Of a stretch of DNA of 64,000 nt, positions 28,701 through 37,100 are shown piece after piece. The notes beneath the pieces were generated by a model that was not told where the DNA came from, made no database searches, and saw only the letters and a list, made by a program, of their open reading frames with translations. Each line of letters begins with the position of its first letter. The stretch's first letter is position 1. The translations under genes and the position numbers were made by a program. Source of the DNA: an uncultured Eubacterium sp. Lineage in GTDB: Bacteria > Bacillota > Clostridia > Lachnospirales > Lachnospiraceae. Location: positions 141,764 to 205,763 of the forward strand of contig CAJTZF010000001.1 in assembly GCA_910584245.1 (NCBI GenBank), read 5' to 3'.

Positions 28701-30809
28701 ACCTCCGACGCCACCGGCAGTTCCCTCGGCAATTATCTCAGAATTGGAACGCAGATGCGGCTTCCAGGCGGATATGAGACCGTCACATGGTATGGAAATG
28801 GTCCGGTTGAGTCGATGAGCGACCGAAATAATTTCGCCACCGTAGGCAAATTCCAGTCAACCGTTTCAAAGCTGTTTTACCCTTATCTGGATACGCAGGA
28901 TACCGGCACATTGACCGGAATCAAATGGTTTACCGTAACGGATCCAAACCAGGGCAAAGCGCTCGCCGTAGCGGGCAGGGACGACGTGGAAGCCTCAGCG
29001 CTTCATTTTACCGTAAATGATTTGACCGCAGCCAGACATCCTTATCAGCTGAATCCGGAGGATGATACCATCATGTCCATCAATCTGGCATCACAGGGAA
29101 CCGGAAACAAGAGCTGCGGGCCCGACACCTTGGCGGAGTACCTGCTCCCGAATAACGAAGAATATTCGTACGAATACACCCTGATTCCTTATGACACACA
29201 GACCCAGACCGACCTGACGGAACTCACGAGAGGTTACCGGAATGTAACCCTTTACGCGGGAAATCCAACTGTTAAAGCTTTTGAAAAGGAAGTAAAGGAA
29301 CTGATTGTATATTCCCACTCCCAGCTGCCACTGCTGCTTGACCTACAGGCAAGATATGACGGAGACCCTTCCTACAGCGGCGAGGGAAGCGTCCTTACGG
29401 AATCAGAAAAAGCGGCCGTAAGCAGCGAGGTCGTACTGCTTCTCAAGCAAAAAACAGAAGAGGCGCGCGCCCTCGAAAATTCCCCGGCAGAAATCCAATG
29501 GAAGGATAAGGGGAAACATGGACTGGATACTTCCATGACGGCAGACAGCGCCTATACACTCGGCTACGATTCCGAAGAGAACGTAAATTATATAAAAGGT
29601 TATATGGATTTAGATTCTGAACAGCAAACGAAAACATTTGAAGAACTATTCCAGGATAACCATGCATTTACAGTAGAAGCTTATCTAAATATGAACGGCA
29701 ACACGGATGATATGAACGTGATTTTCGGTAAAGGCGATCACACAATGGGCTTCCGCGGCACTACAGCCAGCCTGCATTTCTTTATCCACAACGGAAGCGA
29801 CTGGCAAACCTGTGAGGCATCCGGCCTTTATATTGCGGGATGGCATCATGTAGCAGCCATGTATTCCCCGGAACAAAACGGTACTCTGACGATTGCCCTT
29901 GATGGCCGCATCGTTCAGCAAAAGACGGAGGTCGGCGCGATAAATGTAAATGCCGCCAAGTTCCCTCTCGGTATCGGACACGACGCCGACACCGGGCGCA
30001 CCGGTGATAACAGCTACGCCGCAGTACGTGTGTACAGCCGCACGCTATCGGAAGATGAACTTAAGGGCCAGATGAATTATGATTTGGGAAATGCCCAGCA
30101 GCCGGCAGTTACACCACAGGATGAGGCAACGGAGCTCTGGTATGAATTTGCCAGCAAGCCTTCCCTGCTCCATTTGTCCCAAACCAAAGTGACATTGAAA
30201 CCAAACGGGGATTCCAAGAAAATCCGTGCAGAAATTGCACCGAGAAATTACCACGATGCCTCTCTCACCGTCACTTCACAGGATGAGGGAATCGTTTCAG
30301 TAAAAACAGACAGCGATGGAACGGTTGAACTGACACCCGCTGCAATTGGAGAGACGACCGTCACAGCAAAAACCGATGGCGGACTCTACAATATTTGCTA
30401 TGTATCTGTGAAAGAAGAGCCGAAAAAAGAAGATTCCGCCCCTGGCGCATCCGAAGCACCACAGAACAATCCTTCTGCCCCACCAGCGATTTCTCAAACA
30501 GGGAAACCATCACCGAAGAAATCCAAAGTTTCAAAGCCAAAGAAGCCCGTGATCCGGTCACTGAAAAAATCCGGGCGGAAATTAGTGATAAAATGGAAAA
30601 AATGTAAGTGCAGCTATATTGAGATTTATATGCAGACGGGAAAAGGATCGTTTAAAAAGCTTGCCACAAAAAAAGGCTCTGTAACTTCGTATAAGACGAA
30701 GAAGTTAAAAGCCAAAAAGAAATACTCATTTAAACTCCGCGCCGTAAATAAATCTGGTAAGAAAAAAGCATATAGCGCCTATTCCAAAGTAAAACGTACT
30801 AAGATATGA
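25704..30809 (+). CDS. Secreted glycoside hydrolase family 2 beta-galactosidase, multidomain
   Basis: A 1701-residue exported glycosidase that probably removes terminal beta-galactose from host or dietary glycans. Order: signal peptide (about 1-33), GH2 sugar-binding domain (about 210-330), Ig-like domain, TIM barrel (about 460-740) with acid/base E586 in STGNENYY and nucleophile E654 in CEYDHAMGN, then the beta-galactosidase small-chain domain (about 885-1165). After this come a LamG/concanavalin-like domain (about 1290-1460), a Big2-like domain (about 1490-1570), a Pro/Ser linker and a lysine-rich fibronectin-III-like tail (about 1615-1701). No LPXTG motif is present, so the basic tail may hold it to the wall. 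AGAGG precedes the ATG. Confidence 0.93.
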   Translation: MTKKRVTAMILSVALGITACPGIAPPPAQTRAATSQNKQRDNNPWTVGALPQMQSVRDSSADQETKFTHKEWTGEQGYVDAYGETVDAADVYGINVQEATTSSTLAVPYDSVEKAIDGAVNYRKEASSYVQYLTGEQEADWDLVVLQNQEKAQEDAYKDFYQTDYTADSDGQWKTNLTLPASWTHYGFDKPIYANVQMPWQTSYDRNVKSPKAPVNYNPVGLYRKTFDVNDSMLRSNGRVYLSFQGVESCYYVYVNGKEVGYSEDTFSPHSFDITDYLTGDGKNNLLAVEVHKFCDGTWMEGQDMIYDGGIFRDVYLYSTPLVHIQDYTVVTDLDEEYKDASLNVDLAVSNNSNSDLSDYAVDIQLYNQDGSVFMNGYTIDIPVIGKAGNDGSKTTVTASGSHLVHEPALWSAEQPNLYTMVLTLYNKSTGAYIESVSQQLGFREIEFVSTKVGSNGLKTTPDSAYEPITINGRPLLLKGTNRHDTDPVYGKYVPEHTVRQDIETMKRFNLNAVRTSHYSNDEYLYYLCDKYGLYVMAETNVESHALMNKPNEQKYFKNMVMDRTITACQRLKNRTSAVMWSTGNENYYSSSKTYADSMFYDLIQYFKETDPTRPIHCESSGNQNGVDMDSNMYPTVGTVAGKAKSNMPYVLCEYDHAMGNAVGNIKEYWDAIRSSDNMLGGFIWDWVDQSRLVELPSGGYDYYSEDFSHKTLYSEEAKGKYYAYGGDWKDRPNDGSFCVNGLLSPDRDVQPELYEVKYIYQNFWFTADDLQLSQGKINVYNESSFDHMNQYQLVWKLFEDDREIASGTECLDVNPRETSEISLPYLEKLPEERKAGAEYYLNLELQLKSDTLYAPSGHVVSQEQFLLPETLETAAFSPSADAVEVSGDGDYTTVTGNGFSFQIGKDDGILRNYTYQGTVLMPEGPVPNFYRAPLNNDGSHDKKWKTATDNQALEDIQVDEAEDGRKRIRTTLSYPNQPDLHVTMTYTVNGDGALTVQMTSDATGSSLGNYLRIGTQMRLPGGYETVTWYGNGPVESMSDRNNFATVGKFQSTVSKLFYPYLDTQDTGTLTGIKWFTVTDPNQGKALAVAGRDDVEASALHFTVNDLTAARHPYQLNPEDDTIMSINLASQGTGNKSCGPDTLAEYLLPNNEEYSYEYTLIPYDTQTQTDLTELTRGYRNVTLYAGNPTVKAFEKEVKELIVYSHSQLPLLLDLQARYDGDPSYSGEGSVLTESEKAAVSSEVVLLLKQKTEEARALENSPAEIQWKDKGKHGLDTSMTADSAYTLGYDSEENVNYIKGYMDLDSEQQTKTFEELFQDNHAFTVEAYLNMNGNTDDMNVIFGKGDHTMGFRGTTASLHFFIHNGSDWQTCEASGLYIAGWHHVAAMYSPEQNGTLTIALDGRIVQQKTEVGAINVNAAKFPLGIGHDADTGRTGDNSYAAVRVYSRTLSEDELKGQMNYDLGNAQQPAVTPQDEATELWYEFASKPSLLHLSQTKVTLKPNGDSKKIRAEIAPRNYHDASLTVTSQDEGIVSVKTDSDGTVELTPAAIGETTVTAKTDGGLYNICYVSVKEEPKKEDSAPGASEAPQNNPSAPPAISQTGKPSPKKSKVSKPKKPVIRSLKKSGRKLVIKWKKCKCSYIEIYMQTGKGSFKKLATKKGSVTSYKTKKLKAKKKYSFKLRAVNKSGKKKAYSAYSKVKRTKI

Positions 30810-30858
30810 AAGGCGTAAAATTCGCAAGCGTCTGGCATACTTAGACGTACCGGGCAAA

Positions 30859-30918
30859 AAGAAACTATAAACCGGGGATTCGCATCGCAAAGAAAGCTTC
30901 CCTGATTTATAGTTTCTT
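30859..30918. terminator. Bidirectional intrinsic terminator
   Basis: AAGAAACTATAAA (30859-30871) pairs perfectly with TTTATAGTTTCTT (30906-30918), flanked by A and T runs. It serves the GH2 gene and the converging methyltransferase gene. Confidence 0.85.
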
Positions 30919-30936
30919 CTTTTTCATATGAACGAA

Positions 30937-32106
30937 TTATTTCAACAGCCTTTCCAGTGTGCCGTGGCTGCACAGCGCATCGCACAGCTGGTCATACTGT
31001 TCTTTCTCCCTCCTGCTCTTCGCCGTATTTCCCCCGCTTTTTTTCACTGCGCGGATCAACAAATTTTTCGGCGTATGTTCCATATCAATAAATTCCAAAA
31101 TCTGAACATCGTACCCTTCCTGCTCCAACAAGTTTCCCCGCAGAGCGTCCGTCAAAAGCGCCGCAAAACGCTCCTTCAGAATACCATATTTCAGCAATGG
31201 GCTAAGCTGTTCACTCCGGATCTGGCGGTTTATTTCATGCTGGCAGCACGGCACTGAGAGAATAACCTTTGCTCCCCATCTCACCGCCTGGGCGAGCGCA
31301 AAGTCGGTCGCCGTGTCGCAGGCATGAAGTGTGATAACCAGATCGACTTGTCCCGTCTCCTCATAGTCACTAATATCCCCGTGGCAAAAACGCAGTCCCT
31401 CATAACCATATGCCTCTGCCAAATCACTGCAGTGGCGGATGACATCCTCCTTTAAGTCCAATCCGGTCATTTCTACATCAAACCCATTCTGTATCTTCAA
31501 ATAGTGATAAACGGCGAATGTCAGATAAGATTTTCCACATCCAAAATCAAGAATCCGCAACGGGCGTTTCTCCACCTGGTACTTGGACAACTCCGGGAGC
31601 ACATCCCGGATAAATTCTAAAAACCGATTGATCTGCCCTAGCTTTTTACGTTTTTTGTCTACTATTTTCCCCTCTTTTGTCTGAACTCCAAGATCCACCA
31701 GAAATGGTACGGTGTCACTCCCATCTAAAATGTATTTTTTCTTGCGGTTATGAGCCAGATCAATCTTTTTTACGGCCTGCTGCCTATGTTCTTGTATGGA
31801 ACATTTCCCCTTCTTACTCACCAATACACGAATTGACTTCTGCTCACATTGCAAGTCCAGCTGCTTATATCCGCTTTCTAAAAGCGAAAGGATTCGTTCA
31901 ACCGCCTCATCCCTTCGCATATTTTTATGGAAAATCTGATTATTCCGGTACTCCTCCTGCTGAAACATAAGCTGCTCTTTTTTCATAAAAGGACGAAACA
32001 CCCATTTCGACGGAATTTGGCTTTTCCTGCGGCCGCTTACAACGGCACGAACCGTGCTTTTATTTAGATGCTGTTCTAACTGCTCTCTCAATGACACATC
32101 TGCCAT
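30937..32106 (-). CDS. Class I SAM-dependent methyltransferase (Methyltransf_32-like)
   Basis: A 389-residue soluble protein. The SAM-binding motif I ILDFGCGKSYLTFA is near residue 187, followed by an acidic residue in TGLDLKED and motif IV-like VDLVITLHACDTATD. SVPCCQHEINRQ after the core resembles a family of uncharacterised methyltransferases thought to act on nucleic acid. The N-terminal 150 residues are basic and unassigned. Its substrate is unknown. It has no obvious operon partner and lies between two terminators. Confidence 0.82.
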   Translation of the reverse strand: MADVSLREQLEQHLNKSTVRAVVSGRRKSQIPSKWVFRPFMKKEQLMFQQEEYRNNQIFHKNMRRDEAVERILSLLESGYKQLDLQCEQKSIRVLVSKKGKCSIQEHRQQAVKKIDLAHNRKKKYILDGSDTVPFLVDLGVQTKEGKIVDKKRKKLGQINRFLEFIRDVLPELSKYQVEKRPLRILDFGCGKSYLTFAVYHYLKIQNGFDVEMTGLDLKEDVIRHCSDLAEAYGYEGLRFCHGDISDYEETGQVDLVITLHACDTATDFALAQAVRWGAKVILSVPCCQHEINRQIRSEQLSPLLKYGILKERFAALLTDALRGNLLEQEGYDVQILEFIDMEHTPKNLLIRAVKKSGGNTAKSRREKEQYDQLCDALCSHGTLERLLK

Positions 32107-32135
32107 AATTACAATTTCCTTTCTCTTTTACATGA

Positions 32136-32174
32136 AAGCACCCTCCAGACAATTATTCTGCCTGAAGGGCACTT
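32136..32174 (-). terminator. Terminator after the decarboxylase operon
   Basis: Minus-strand AAGTGCCCTTCAG (32174-32162) pairs with CTGGAGGGTGCTT (32148-32136) through 13 pairs including three G-U wobbles, then TTC. The T-tract is weak, so read-through into the methyltransferase gene is possible. Confidence 0.6.
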
Positions 32175-32194
32175 TCCATTCGATCCATATATTA

Positions 32195-33610
32195 TTATGC
32201 AGGATATACTTTGTTTTCCTTATCTGCGAGTGTCGCATCCACTTTTGTTTTCTGTGCCTCACGGTACTTGAAGAACTCTGTGGCAACTTGTGGGAACAGC
32301 GCATAGGACAGCACATCCTCGTCCTGTTCTTTCCACTGTGACATCTCCTTTTCCAGCTCTTCCAGCTGCGGCTTAATCAAATCAGCCGGACGGCATGTGA
32401 TTGGCTTCGTATCCCCGATACATTTTTTCTGCACTTCCGGGTTAAACGGTTTAACCGTCTGGCCAAATTCACCGGAAAGAAGCTTTTTAGACTCTTTCGT
32501 CACCATCTTGTATCTCTCACCTGCCACTACATTTAGCACTGCCTGTGTGCCGACAATCTGCGAAGACGGGGTAACCAGCGGCGGCTCACCAAAATCCTTG
32601 CGGACACGCGGTACTTCCTCCAGTACCTCCTGATATTTATCTTCCTGTCCCATTTCCTTCAACTGGGAAACAAGGTTACTAAGCATACCGCCCGGCACTT
32701 GGTACATAAGTGTTTTAATATTTACACCGAGAACCTTCGTATTCATTAATCCACTTTGCAGGGCCTCTTCTCTCATTGGACGGAAGTACTCTGCAATTTC
32801 AGCCAGGATATTCTGGTCCAGTCCTGTGTCGTACGGTGTTCCACGGAATGTCTCCACCATTACTTCGGTCGCGGGCTGGCTTGTTCCGAGGGCAAATGGC
32901 GACATCGCGGTGTCGATAATATCACATCCCGCCTCCACAGCCTTCAAATAAGTCATTGCCGCAACACCGGACGTATAGTGTGTATGGAGGTCGATCGGAA
33001 TATCAACCGACTCCTTCAACGCTGTCACCAGCTCCGTTGCACCATAAGGTGTGAGCAGTCCGGCCATATCTTTGATGCAAAGTGATTTCGCACCCAAATC
33101 TTCAATTTTCTTTGCGATATCTTTCCAATACTTAAGTGTATAAGCATCTCCCAGCGTATAGGAAAGGGCGATCTGCGCATGCCCGTTTTCCTTATTTGCC
33201 GCTTTCACTGCTGTCTCAAGATTGCGGATATCATTTAAACAATCGAAAATACGGATGATATCAATACCATTTGCAATGGATTTCTGTACGAAATATTCTA
33301 CCACATCATCTGCATAGTGGTTATAACCCAAAATATTCTGTCCGCGGAACAACATCTGGAGCTTCGTGTTCTTGAAACCATTTTTTAATTTACGAAGCCT
33401 CTCCCACGGATCTTCCTTGAGGAAACGCAGGGATGCGTCAAAAGTAGCGCCACCCCAGCACTCCACCGCATGGTATCCGACCTGGTCCATTTTATCAATA
33501 ATCGGAAGCATCTGTTCTGTCGTCATACGAGTAGCGATCAGGGACTGATGGGCATCACGCAGTATCGTTTCAGTAATTTTAATCGGTTTTTTCTTTATAT
33601 TTTTTGCCAT
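32195..33610 (-). CDS. oadA: Oxaloacetate decarboxylase alpha / pyruvate carboxylase B-type carboxyltransferase
   Basis: A 471-residue carboxyltransferase that moves CO2 between oxaloacetate/pyruvate and carboxybiotin. The family start ETILRDAHQSLIATRM, the ECWGGATFDASLRFL segment, and the metal-binding HTHYTSGVAAMTYLKA are all present. The protein stops before any biotinyl domain; the carrier is the separate 126-residue protein upstream. It corresponds to OadA minus biotin, or the 5S subunit of Propionibacterium transcarboxylase. A GGAGG site precedes ATG 33610. It is last of five genes. Confidence 0.9.
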   Translation of the reverse strand: MAKNIKKKPIKITETILRDAHQSLIATRMTTEQMLPIIDKMDQVGYHAVECWGGATFDASLRFLKEDPWERLRKLKNGFKNTKLQMLFRGQNILGYNHYADDVVEYFVQKSIANGIDIIRIFDCLNDIRNLETAVKAANKENGHAQIALSYTLGDAYTLKYWKDIAKKIEDLGAKSLCIKDMAGLLTPYGATELVTALKESVDIPIDLHTHYTSGVAAMTYLKAVEAGCDIIDTAMSPFALGTSQPATEVMVETFRGTPYDTGLDQNILAEIAEYFRPMREEALQSGLMNTKVLGVNIKTLMYQVPGGMLSNLVSQLKEMGQEDKYQEVLEEVPRVRKDFGEPPLVTPSSQIVGTQAVLNVVAGERYKMVTKESKKLLSGEFGQTVKPFNPEVQKKCIGDTKPITCRPADLIKPQLEELEKEMSQWKEQDEDVLSYALFPQVATEFFKYREAQKTKVDATLADKENKVYPA

Positions 33611-33632
33611 ATGTCTTTACCTCCAAATAAAG

Positions 33633-34754
33633 TTATACTCCAAAGATCGCCATGAATACGCCAGCTGCAACCGCCGTACCGATTACTCCGGCTACGTTTG
33701 GCCCCATAGCATGCATCAGCAGGAAGTTTGTCGGATCTGCCTCTGCTCCCACTTTTTGGGATACACGGGCCGCCATCGGAACTGCCGACACGCCTGCCGA
33801 GCCAATCAGCGGATTAATTTTTCCTCCGGATATCTTACACATCAGTTTACCAAACAAAACGCCCGCCGCCGTACCAATCGCAAACGCAACCAATCCGAGA
33901 ACAACGATTTTTAACGTATCCGGGGTAATAAAATTCTCCCCGCTTGTCTTGGCGCCCACCGATGTTCCGAGCAAAATAACCACAATGTACATCATGGCAT
34001 TGCAAGCGGTGTCTGCCAGCTGTTTTACCACGCCGGATTCCTTGAATAAATTACCAAGCATAAGCATACCAACGAGCGGAGCCGTACTTGGCAGGATCAG
34101 ACATACCACGGTCGTAACAACGATCGGGAACAAGATCCGCTCCAGCTTGGAAACCGGTCTGAGCTGGTCCATCTTGATCTTTCTTTCCTCTTCTGTCGTA
34201 AATAACTTCATAATTGGTGGCTGAATAATCGGCACAAGTGACATATACGAATATGCCGCCACGGCGATAGACCCCATCAAGGTGTTTGCCTGGCCGAGCT
34301 TTCCCGCGAGGAAAATCGACGTCGGGCCGTCGGCGCCGCCGATAATGGAAATCGCTGCCGCCGCCTTTCCATTAAATCCCATCACGATTGCCAGAAGATA
34401 CGCCGCAAAAATACCAAACTGTGCAGCCGCCCCGAGAAGAAAGCTCTTCGGATTCGCAATGAGGGGACCAAAGTCTGTCATCGCCCCCACCCCAAGAAAA
34501 ATGAGGGATGGAAGGATACTCCATTCGTCCAGTTTAAAGAAATATTCCAACAATCCGCCAGACTCCATTATCGGTGGATATATGTTGACAAGCAGCATAC
34601 CAAATGCGATCGGGACAAGCAGAAGCGGCTCATACCCTTTCTTGATCGCAAGATACAGAAACACGAATGCAACTACGATCATCACATAACTGCGCCAGTC
34701 AACGGTTCCATTTGCAAATGCTGTCTGGTGGAGAAGATTTTGTAAAACGTCCAT
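33633..34754 (-). CDS. oadB: Sodium-pumping decarboxylase beta subunit
   Basis: A 373-residue integral membrane protein with about nine to eleven helices that decarboxylates carboxybiotin and exports Na+. The family signature [17 protein letters not shown] (about residue 140), containing the sodium-path aspartate, is intact, as is [17 protein letters not shown] near 315. I chose ATG 34754, with GGAGG 9 bases upstream; a longer frame overlaps the biotin carrier gene. It pairs with OadG and the biotin carrier in the same operon. Confidence 0.94.
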   Translation of the reverse strand: MDVLQNLLHQTAFANGTVDWRSYVMIVVAFVFLYLAIKKGYEPLLLVPIAFGMLLVNIYPPIMESGGLLEYFFKLDEWSILPSLIFLGVGAMTDFGPLIANPKSFLLGAAAQFGIFAAYLLAIVMGFNGKAAAAISIIGGADGPTSIFLAGKLGQANTLMGSIAVAAYSYMSLVPIIQPPIMKLFTTEEERKIKMDQLRPVSKLERILFPIVVTTVVCLILPSTAPLVGMLMLGNLFKESGVVKQLADTACNAMMYIVVILLGTSVGAKTSGENFITPDTLKIVVLGLVAFAIGTAAGVLFGKLMCKISGGKINPLIGSAGVSAVPMAARVSQKVGAEADPTNFLLMHAMGPNVAGVIGTAVAAGVFMAIFGV

Positions 34755-34779
34755 CTTAATTACCTCCAGTATTTTATGA

Positions 34780-35160
34780 TTAATCCATCGTAGCCAATAC
34801 GTCACCGGATTCAACCATATCACCGGAATTTACGTTTATGCTTGCAATTTTTCCATCCTGAGGGGCAACAACTTCATTTTCCATTTTCATTGCCTCCAGA
34901 AGAAGAATTACATCTCCTTTCTTTACATCGGCGCCGGCGCTTGACTTAACCGCCAAAATTTTACCCGGCATCGGGGATGTCACTTTCACAGAACCTGCAG
35001 AACCGCCTGCGGCCGGAGCTGGCGCAGGTGCCGGGGCTGGCGCTGCCGCCGGAGCCGGTGCGGAAGGTGCCGAAACAGGCGCAGGAGCAGCTCCCGCCGC
35101 CTTCTCTTCCACTGCTACATCATATACGGTTCCATTTACAGTAATTGTATAATTTTTCAT
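34780..35160 (-). CDS. Biotin carboxyl carrier protein of the decarboxylase complex
   Basis: A 126-residue swinging-arm protein (like GcdC/MmdC or the transcarboxylase 1.3S subunit). A short beta N-terminus is followed by an Ala/Pro hinge (about 22-55) and a biotinyl domain (about 58-126) with the biotinylated lysine K92 in EAMKMEN. It carries CO2 from a carboxyltransferase to OadB. AGGAGG precedes the ATG. GC is locally raised by the Ala-Pro hinge. Confidence 0.94.
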   Translation of the reverse strand: MKNYTITVNGTVYDVAVEEKAAGAAPAPVSAPSAPAPAAAPAPAPAPAPAAGGSAGSVKVTSPMPGKILAVKSSAGADVKKGDVILLLEAMKMENEVVAPQDGKIASINVNSGDMVESGDVLATMD

Positions 35161-35203
35161 GTGTTATATCCTCCTAATATAATATAAAATTCTTTTAAAC
35201 ATA

Positions 35204-35575
35204 TTAAAAACGTTTTTTGATGGACCGGATTACCAGGCCGTCTGCGGCAACTGGAGTTCCCTCCTGTTCCATCGCTGCGGTAATTGCCGCGGTAATAACT
35301 GCCACGAGCTGGGTGTCATCCGTATTCCCTGAAACGACCGGCGCCGGTTTTTCTGCCGGTTTCGCTGCGGGCGCGGACGGCGCCGCATTTTCACTGCGCA
35401 CTACGATCTCCTCTTTTTTCGATCTGTCCAGTAATGACGGAACAAACTTGAGCAGATAAATAATAAACGAAATCAGTATCAGTACGACAAATACCGTTCC
35501 CATGCCTATAACCGTATTGACCAGTGCTTCCGGTATCGATGTGACAACTTCCTCCGTCGCTGCTAGCATACCCAT
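35204..35575 (-). CDS. oadG: OadG-family small membrane subunit
   Basis: A 123-residue protein with one N-terminal membrane helix (about 20-45, TVFVVLILISFIIYLLKFVP), a Pro/Ala-rich stretch and a C-terminal segment ending VIRSIKKRF. In known sodium-pump decarboxylases the gamma/delta subunit ties the carboxyltransferase to OadB. GAGGTGATGG lies before the ATG, only 4 bases after the first gene of the operon. Confidence 0.85.
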   Translation of the reverse strand: MGMLAATEEVVTSIPEALVNTVIGMGTVFVVLILISFIIYLLKFVPSLLDRSKKEEIVVRSENAAPSAPAAKPAEKPAPVVSGNTDDTQLVAVITAAITAAMEQEGTPVAADGLVIRSIKKRF

Positions 35576-35579
35576 TCCA

Positions 35580-36956
35580 TCACCTCATTCCAAACATCTG
35601 CATTGCATAAATCAATTGTTTACGAATCTCCGGCCCCTCGATAATGTTGTCCACATAACCTCTATTGGCCGCCATCTTCACATTGCACTGCATTTCATCA
35701 AATTCTTTTGTCTTCTCTTCCAACGCCGCTTTCGTATCCGACGCCTTTGCGATCTCGTCTTCATACATGATCTGTACTGCACTTTTGGCATCCATCACAC
35801 CGACTTTCGCTCCCTCGAGGGCAAGCACAAGATCCGCTCCGATGTGTTTCGAGTTCATCGCTACATACGCACTTCCGAATGCCTCGCCTGTGATAACATT
35901 TACTTTCGGCACCTCCGCACTTGCAAACGCACATGTGAGATCCGCAACTGCCTGTCCGATCGTTTTCTCCTCTTCCATAGAGGAAGCGTAGCATTTCACA
36001 TTTGTCAGCGTCACAACCGGAATACCAAAAGCATCACAGAAATAAATGAATTTTTCTGCTTTCTTGCATCCGGCAGTCGAGAGAACGGCCTCTCCGCCAT
36101 TTGCAACCGCACCAACGGTTCCGCCATTTAACGTCATAAACCCGGTAACCATATCCTTGGCAAATTGTTTCTTTGTCTCGAGAAAGACCTGGTTATCCGC
36201 AATTTGTGCCAGCGCGGCAGCGGGGTCTGGGACAAGTCCGTCAAAACCTGGAATGATACGGTTCATATCGTCCTCTGTATCTTTTCCGCCCAAATCCTCA
36301 AAGTTTGCCGGAAGAATCTGCACGAGCGAACGTATCTGGGCAAGCACGTCGGCCTCTCCGTCACAGACGAAATCTACGTTTCCTGCCTCAGCCTGAAATG
36401 CCGCGTCCGCAGTGTCACATTTCTCAACACTGTTTCCGTCGATCGCATTCGGCGAATTTACAAACATTTTTCCATTTTGTGCATCCATAAATGTGAAATC
36501 ACCCAGAAGAGAAGAAACTGCAACTCCACCTCCACAAGAACCGAGAATAGCGCTAATCTGAGGAATCACACCACTTGCTTTGACTTTGCTTATGTAGATC
36601 TCTCCAAACCCAGCCAAAGCATCTACTGCCTCTTGTACACGAACTCCGGCGCAATCGATCAAACCGATCACAGGCGCCCCTGCTTTCACAGCCATCTCAT
36701 AAAGCCTGGCGATTTTCTTCGCATGCATCTCGCCAACTGAACCATTCATTGCGGCTGCGTCCTGGCTGTACACATACACCAGACCGGAGTCAATCAAACC
36801 ATAGCCGGTAATGACACCATCTGCCGGCACGGACTTTTCTTGCATGTTGAAGTCGGTATTTCTCTTTGTCACGAGTCCACCGATCTCAACAAAACTGTTT
36901 GGGTCAACAAGCGTTTCAATTCGCTGTCTTGCTGACATTTTTGCTGAATTACTCAT
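35580..36956 (-). CDS. Acyl-CoA-type carboxyltransferase (MmdA/GcdA-like)
   Basis: A 458-residue carboxyltransferase of the acetyl-CoA/propionyl-CoA carboxylase beta-chain fold. Crotonase-like halves are visible: the N-half with GAPVIGLIDCAGVRVQEAVD and ILGSCGGGVAVSSL (about 95-155), and the C-half with FGIPVVTLTNVKCYAS and GEAFGSAYVAMNSK (about 310-385). It resembles the alpha subunit of methylmalonyl-CoA or glutaconyl-CoA decarboxylase but is shorter than the usual 510 or more, so the acyl-CoA is uncertain. GTGGAGG precedes the ATG. It is the first gene after the operon promoter. Confidence 0.85.
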   Translation of the reverse strand: MSNSAKMSARQRIETLVDPNSFVEIGGLVTKRNTDFNMQEKSVPADGVITGYGLIDSGLVYVYSQDAAAMNGSVGEMHAKKIARLYEMAVKAGAPVIGLIDCAGVRVQEAVDALAGFGEIYISKVKASGVIPQISAILGSCGGGVAVSSLLGDFTFMDAQNGKMFVNSPNAIDGNSVEKCDTADAAFQAEAGNVDFVCDGEADVLAQIRSLVQILPANFEDLGGKDTEDDMNRIIPGFDGLVPDPAAALAQIADNQVFLETKKQFAKDMVTGFMTLNGGTVGAVANGGEAVLSTAGCKKAEKFIYFCDAFGIPVVTLTNVKCYASSMEEEKTIGQAVADLTCAFASAEVPKVNVITGEAFGSAYVAMNSKHIGADLVLALEGAKVGVMDAKSAVQIMYEDEIAKASDTKAALEEKTKEFDEMQCNVKMAANRGYVDNIIEGPEIRKQLIYAMQMFGMR

Positions 36957-37001
36957 ATGCGGTCCTCCACTTTATATTAAAAAAAATTTTATCCAATTGT
37001 A

Positions 37002-37030
37002 ATTGTAATGCTTTTTATACAAAATATCAA
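37002..37030 (-). promoter_or_regulatory. Predicted promoter of the decarboxylase operon
   Basis: Minus-strand TTGATA (37025-37030) and TACAAT (37002-37007) are 17 bases apart, about 45 bases before the first gene. Confidence 0.6.
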
Positions 37031-37037
37031 CTCATTT

Positions 37038-37067
37038 TTGACATTTTTTCAAAAGAATTACCATAAC
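37038..37067 (+). promoter_or_regulatory. Possible promoter of the first D,D-carboxypeptidase gene
   Basis: TTGACA (37038-37043) is consensus; CATAAC (37062-37067), 18 bases on, is a poor -10. It is back to back with the decarboxylase promoter, the -35 boxes only 7 bases apart. Confidence 0.4.
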
Positions 37068-37100
37068 ATATAGGTAAAACCCGAATGAACGGTATTTCCC

